Shown piece after piece: positions 23,872 through 25,124 of a stretch of DNA of 25,124 nt. The DNA lies in contig JAVVDU010000034.1 of the NCBI GenBank assembly GCA_032251515.1, positions 1 to 25,124 of the forward strand, written 5' to 3'. The first letter of the stretch is position 1. Each line of letters starts with the position of its first letter. Source of the DNA: Carthagonibacter sp032251515 (GTDB taxonomy: Bacteria; Gemmatimonadota; Gemmatimonadetes; Palauibacterales; Palauibacteraceae). Both the position numbers and the translations under genes were made by a program. The notes under the pieces are model-generated. The model made no database searches, was not told where the DNA came from, and worked only from the letters and a program-made list of their open reading frames with translations.

Positions 23872-24201
23872 TCAGGCAGAAGCGCGGAGGTCGAATCCGA
23901 TCTCGGGACGGTGCACGGCGATCCAGCGGTGCAGCGCCCGCAGCGCGCCGAAGGAGAGCGACTCGAGGGCCGACGGCTCGAGCCCCGGGATCACGCAGGC
24001 CGCGGCCCGGCGGAACAGGTAGGTCCGCTGCCGGCGGACCTGCTCGACGTTCAGGCTCGTCCCGCCCGGCACGTCGGGAATCGGCTCCAGCAGCCGCCGG
24101 TAACTGAACACTTCCCGCGGAGAGAACGCCTCGGGAATCCGGTAGGAGCGCTCTCCGAGCTGGAAGGACCCGTCGGACCGGATCTCCACCGCTTCCGCCA
24201 T
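23872..24201 (-). CDS. Conserved-looking protein of unknown function, 109 aa
   Basis: I do not recognise this gene. The ATG at 24201 has an excellent ribosome-binding site (AAGGAG, 7 bases away). The N-terminal part starts with short strands (MAEAVEIRSDGSFQLGERSY), followed by IPEAFSPREVFSYRRLLEPI, a basic helix (VEQVRRQRTYLFRRAAACVI), and a C-terminal helix ending in LHRWIAVHRPEIGFDL. There is no signal peptide or membrane segment. The composition is balanced and the wobble positions are GC-rich, so it is likely a true gene. The general layout recalls small phage tail-assembly-type proteins, but no other phage gene is nearby and I do not claim this. It is divergent from the cold-shock gene, with a possible own promoter far upstream. 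Confidence 0.65.
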   Translation of the reverse strand: MAEAVEIRSDGSFQLGERSYRIPEAFSPREVFSYRRLLEPIPDVPGGTSLNVEQVRRQRTYLFRRAAACVIPGLEPSALESLSFGALRALHRWIAVHRPEIGFDLRASA

Positions 24202-24495
24202 CGCACCACTCCTTCCCGCAGGGTGAGTGATCGACCGGCTCCCGGGGGCCGCGGGAATCGGGCGTAACCTCCGCCCCCGACGCGCGTGGAGCGAAGGGCA
24301 GGCCGGGGCGGACGAACCGCTCCGGGACGCCTGTCGCGAGCGCGCGGCCCGGCGCCCCCGCCGGTTCGGCGAAGCGCAACTGACGGACCGACCGGGTATC
24401 CGGTGGCGACCCGCCGGGCGCCGGCCGCGGACTCGCTCGCCGTCGCTGCACCGGACCCGTACGAACACCGAACGTACGAGATCTGGTGCTGGTCG

Positions 24496-24525
24496 AAGAT
24501 ATCGGTCCCATATGTCGTGGGTCAA
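24496..24525 (-). promoter_or_regulatory. Promoter facing the 109-aa gene
   Basis: On the minus strand, TTGACC (24525-24520) is followed after 18 bases by TATCTT (24501-24496). The -35 matches five of six consensus bases. The transcript would start near 24489 and carry a leader of about 290 bases before the ATG at 24201. Confidence 0.5.
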
Positions 24526-24583
24526 CCCCGCCGGGTCTCCGTGTCCGTGCGGTCGGGCGCCGCCGGTGGGCCGGGCCCGCCGC

Positions 24584-24613
24584 TTGTCGTGCGTCCGGAC
24601 TCCCGCTTACAAT
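24584..24613 (+). promoter_or_regulatory. Promoter of the cold-shock-domain gene
   Basis: TTGTCG (24584-24589) and TACAAT (24608-24613) are 18 bases apart; the -10 matches five of six consensus bases. Transcription would start near 24620, leaving a leader of about 36 bases that includes GAGGGG just before the ATG. This is shorter than the long thermosensing leader of the E. coli cspA mRNA. Confidence 0.6.
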
Positions 24614-24655
24614 TCCGCGTCCGCACGTACGACGAAACCGTCGCGAGGGGAACGC

Positions 24656-25093
24656 ATGGGCCGGGTCCGCGGAGAGGTCAAGTGGTTCGACGCCGAGAAG
24701 GGCTGGGGCTTCATCCGCCTGGCCGAGGGCAAAGAAGTGTTCGTCCACCACTCGGACATCCTGGGGGAGGGCTTCCGCACCCTGAACGACGGAGACGCGG
24801 TGGAGCTGGAGGTCGAGGAGGCGGACCGCGGCCCGCGCGCGCGGCGCGTGGTGCGGGAGGGAGAGGAGCCGCCCGCGGCGGAGCCCGACCGGGCGCCCGC
24901 GGAAGCGCGGCCCGAGAGAGGGGAAAGACCGGGCCGGGAACCGAAGCGGACCGGCCGAGCGAGCCGCGGGTCGGGAACACCCGGGGACGACGTGGGCACT
25001 CCGCGCCGCGGCACGGAGGCGCCGGGGGGCGATGATTCCCTCGACGCGCAGGTCCGACGCGCCCTGGGAGACCGCTACCCGTTCGCCCGCTGA
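24656..25093 (+). CDS. Cold-shock-domain protein with long charged C-terminal tail
   Basis: Single-stranded nucleic-acid-binding protein of 145 aa. The cold-shock domain occupies residues 3-66: RGEVKWFDAEKGWGFIRL with RNP1 (K15-L22, Trp in the usual Phe place) and RNP2 VFVHHSDI (28-35). Residues 69-126 are a low-complexity Glu/Arg/Pro/Gly tail that is probably disordered. The end, DSLDAQVRRALGDRYPFAR, is more ordered and might be a short binding helix. Standard CspA proteins are about 70 aa, so this is a tailed variant. The ATG start is preceded by GAGGGG at 5 bases, with a promoter 43 bases before it. It may act as an RNA chaperone; the tail function is unknown. Only 31 bases follow the stop in this window. 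Confidence 0.93.
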   Translation: MGRVRGEVKWFDAEKGWGFIRLAEGKEVFVHHSDILGEGFRTLNDGDAVELEVEEADRGPRARRVVREGEEPPAAEPDRAPAEARPERGERPGREPKRTGRASRGSGTPGDDVGTPRRGTEAPGGDDSLDAQVRRALGDRYPFAR

Positions 25094-25124
25094 CCACCGC
25101 CGGGGCCGCGCGCCGATGGCCCGG

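Larger units (their letters stand above)
24458..24632. repeat. Three CGTACGA copies near the divergent promoters
   Basis: CGTACGA occurs at 24458-24464, 24473-24479 and 24626-24632. The first two are 15 bases apart. The core CGTACG is palindromic and could be a binding site. The minus-strand promoter lies between copies two and three. The same hexamer also occurs inside coding regions of the window, so the evidence is modest. Confidence 0.3.
24202..24655. other. 454-base intergenic regulatory region
   Basis: No convincing gene is found here on either strand; the open frame upstream of 24201 on the minus strand is Arg-rich and looks non-coding. The part from about 24455 to 24640 is distinctly less GC-rich than the rest of the window. 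It holds a minus-strand promoter, a plus-strand promoter and three CGTACGA copies. The part 24202-24450 would be a long leader of the 109-aa gene and shows nothing I recognise as a riboswitch. Confidence 0.6.

Noticed and set aside
24226..24525. Possible N-terminal extension of the 109-aa gene up to 24525 (TTG)
   Set aside because: The added ~108 residues are Arg/Ser/Pro-rich and shadow-like, the far start overlaps the -35 element, and the ATG at 24201 has a near-perfect ribosome-binding site.
1..25124. CRISPR arrays, tRNA/rRNA genes, insertion sequences, phage or defence modules
   Set aside because: Looked for regular repeats, cloverleaf-like segments with CCA ends, transposase or integrase motifs and nuclease/helicase defence genes; none seen.

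Overview
The window is extremely GC-rich (roughly 70% or more by eye), densely coding bacterial chromosome. It holds 22 protein-coding genes and no RNA genes, insertion sequences, phage modules or CRISPR arrays that I can see. The gene set is housekeeping plus envelope functions: purD, mutM, lepA, pyruvate kinase, Mrp, NifU, an ECF sigma factor with a zinc-finger anti-sigma, a bactofilin-like membrane protein, a YpdA-type reductase and a penicillin-acylase-family hydrolase. The very high GC, frequent GTG starts and repeated 4-base gene overlaps would suit a Gemmatimonadota-like lineage. That placement is an inference without a phylogeny. Two runs of exactly 100 N (5024-5123 and 14115-14214) look like scaffold gaps of unknown true length, so this is probably a draft or metagenome assembly.

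Left part (63-7629, mostly + strand). An M48 metallopeptidase ends at a perfect 11-bp hairpin. purD and mutM follow as a tight pair. A small metallophosphoesterase lies on the opposite strand. Then comes an envelope-stress-like unit: ECF sigma factor, membrane anti-sigma (interrupted by the first gap), a secreted or membrane protein with bactofilin-like repeats, and a secreted Toastrack/LiaF-like beta protein. This unit converges on the minus-strand block at a small hairpin that contains both stop codons.

Central block (7643-23682, all minus strand, described in transcription order). Pyruvate kinase and a PhnP-like MBL hydrolase are followed by a good promoter (TTGCTG-N17-TATGTT) for lepA. 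From lepA onward eight genes are packed with gaps of at most 7 bases or with 4-base ATGA/GTGA overlaps: lepA, GT9 glycosyltransferase, ROK kinase, PfkB kinase, a STAS-HATPase fusion, a STAS-like/winged-helix protein, penicillin acylase and YpdA. NifU, Mrp, a MATE transporter and a SAM hydroxide adenosyltransferase follow with larger spacers. The MATE gene appears to start at CTG, again in a 4-base overlap.

Right end (23872-25124). A 109-aa protein of unknown function (minus) and a cold-shock-domain protein with a long charged tail (plus) diverge from a 454-base intergenic region. That region contains a good-looking promoter on each strand and repeats of CGTACGA.

The most interesting items are the STAS-HATPase / STAS-like pair embedded between sugar kinases and an acylase, the ECF-linked bactofilin/Toastrack membrane module, and the CTG-initiated MATE gene. 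I do not see a clearly novel defence or mobile system.
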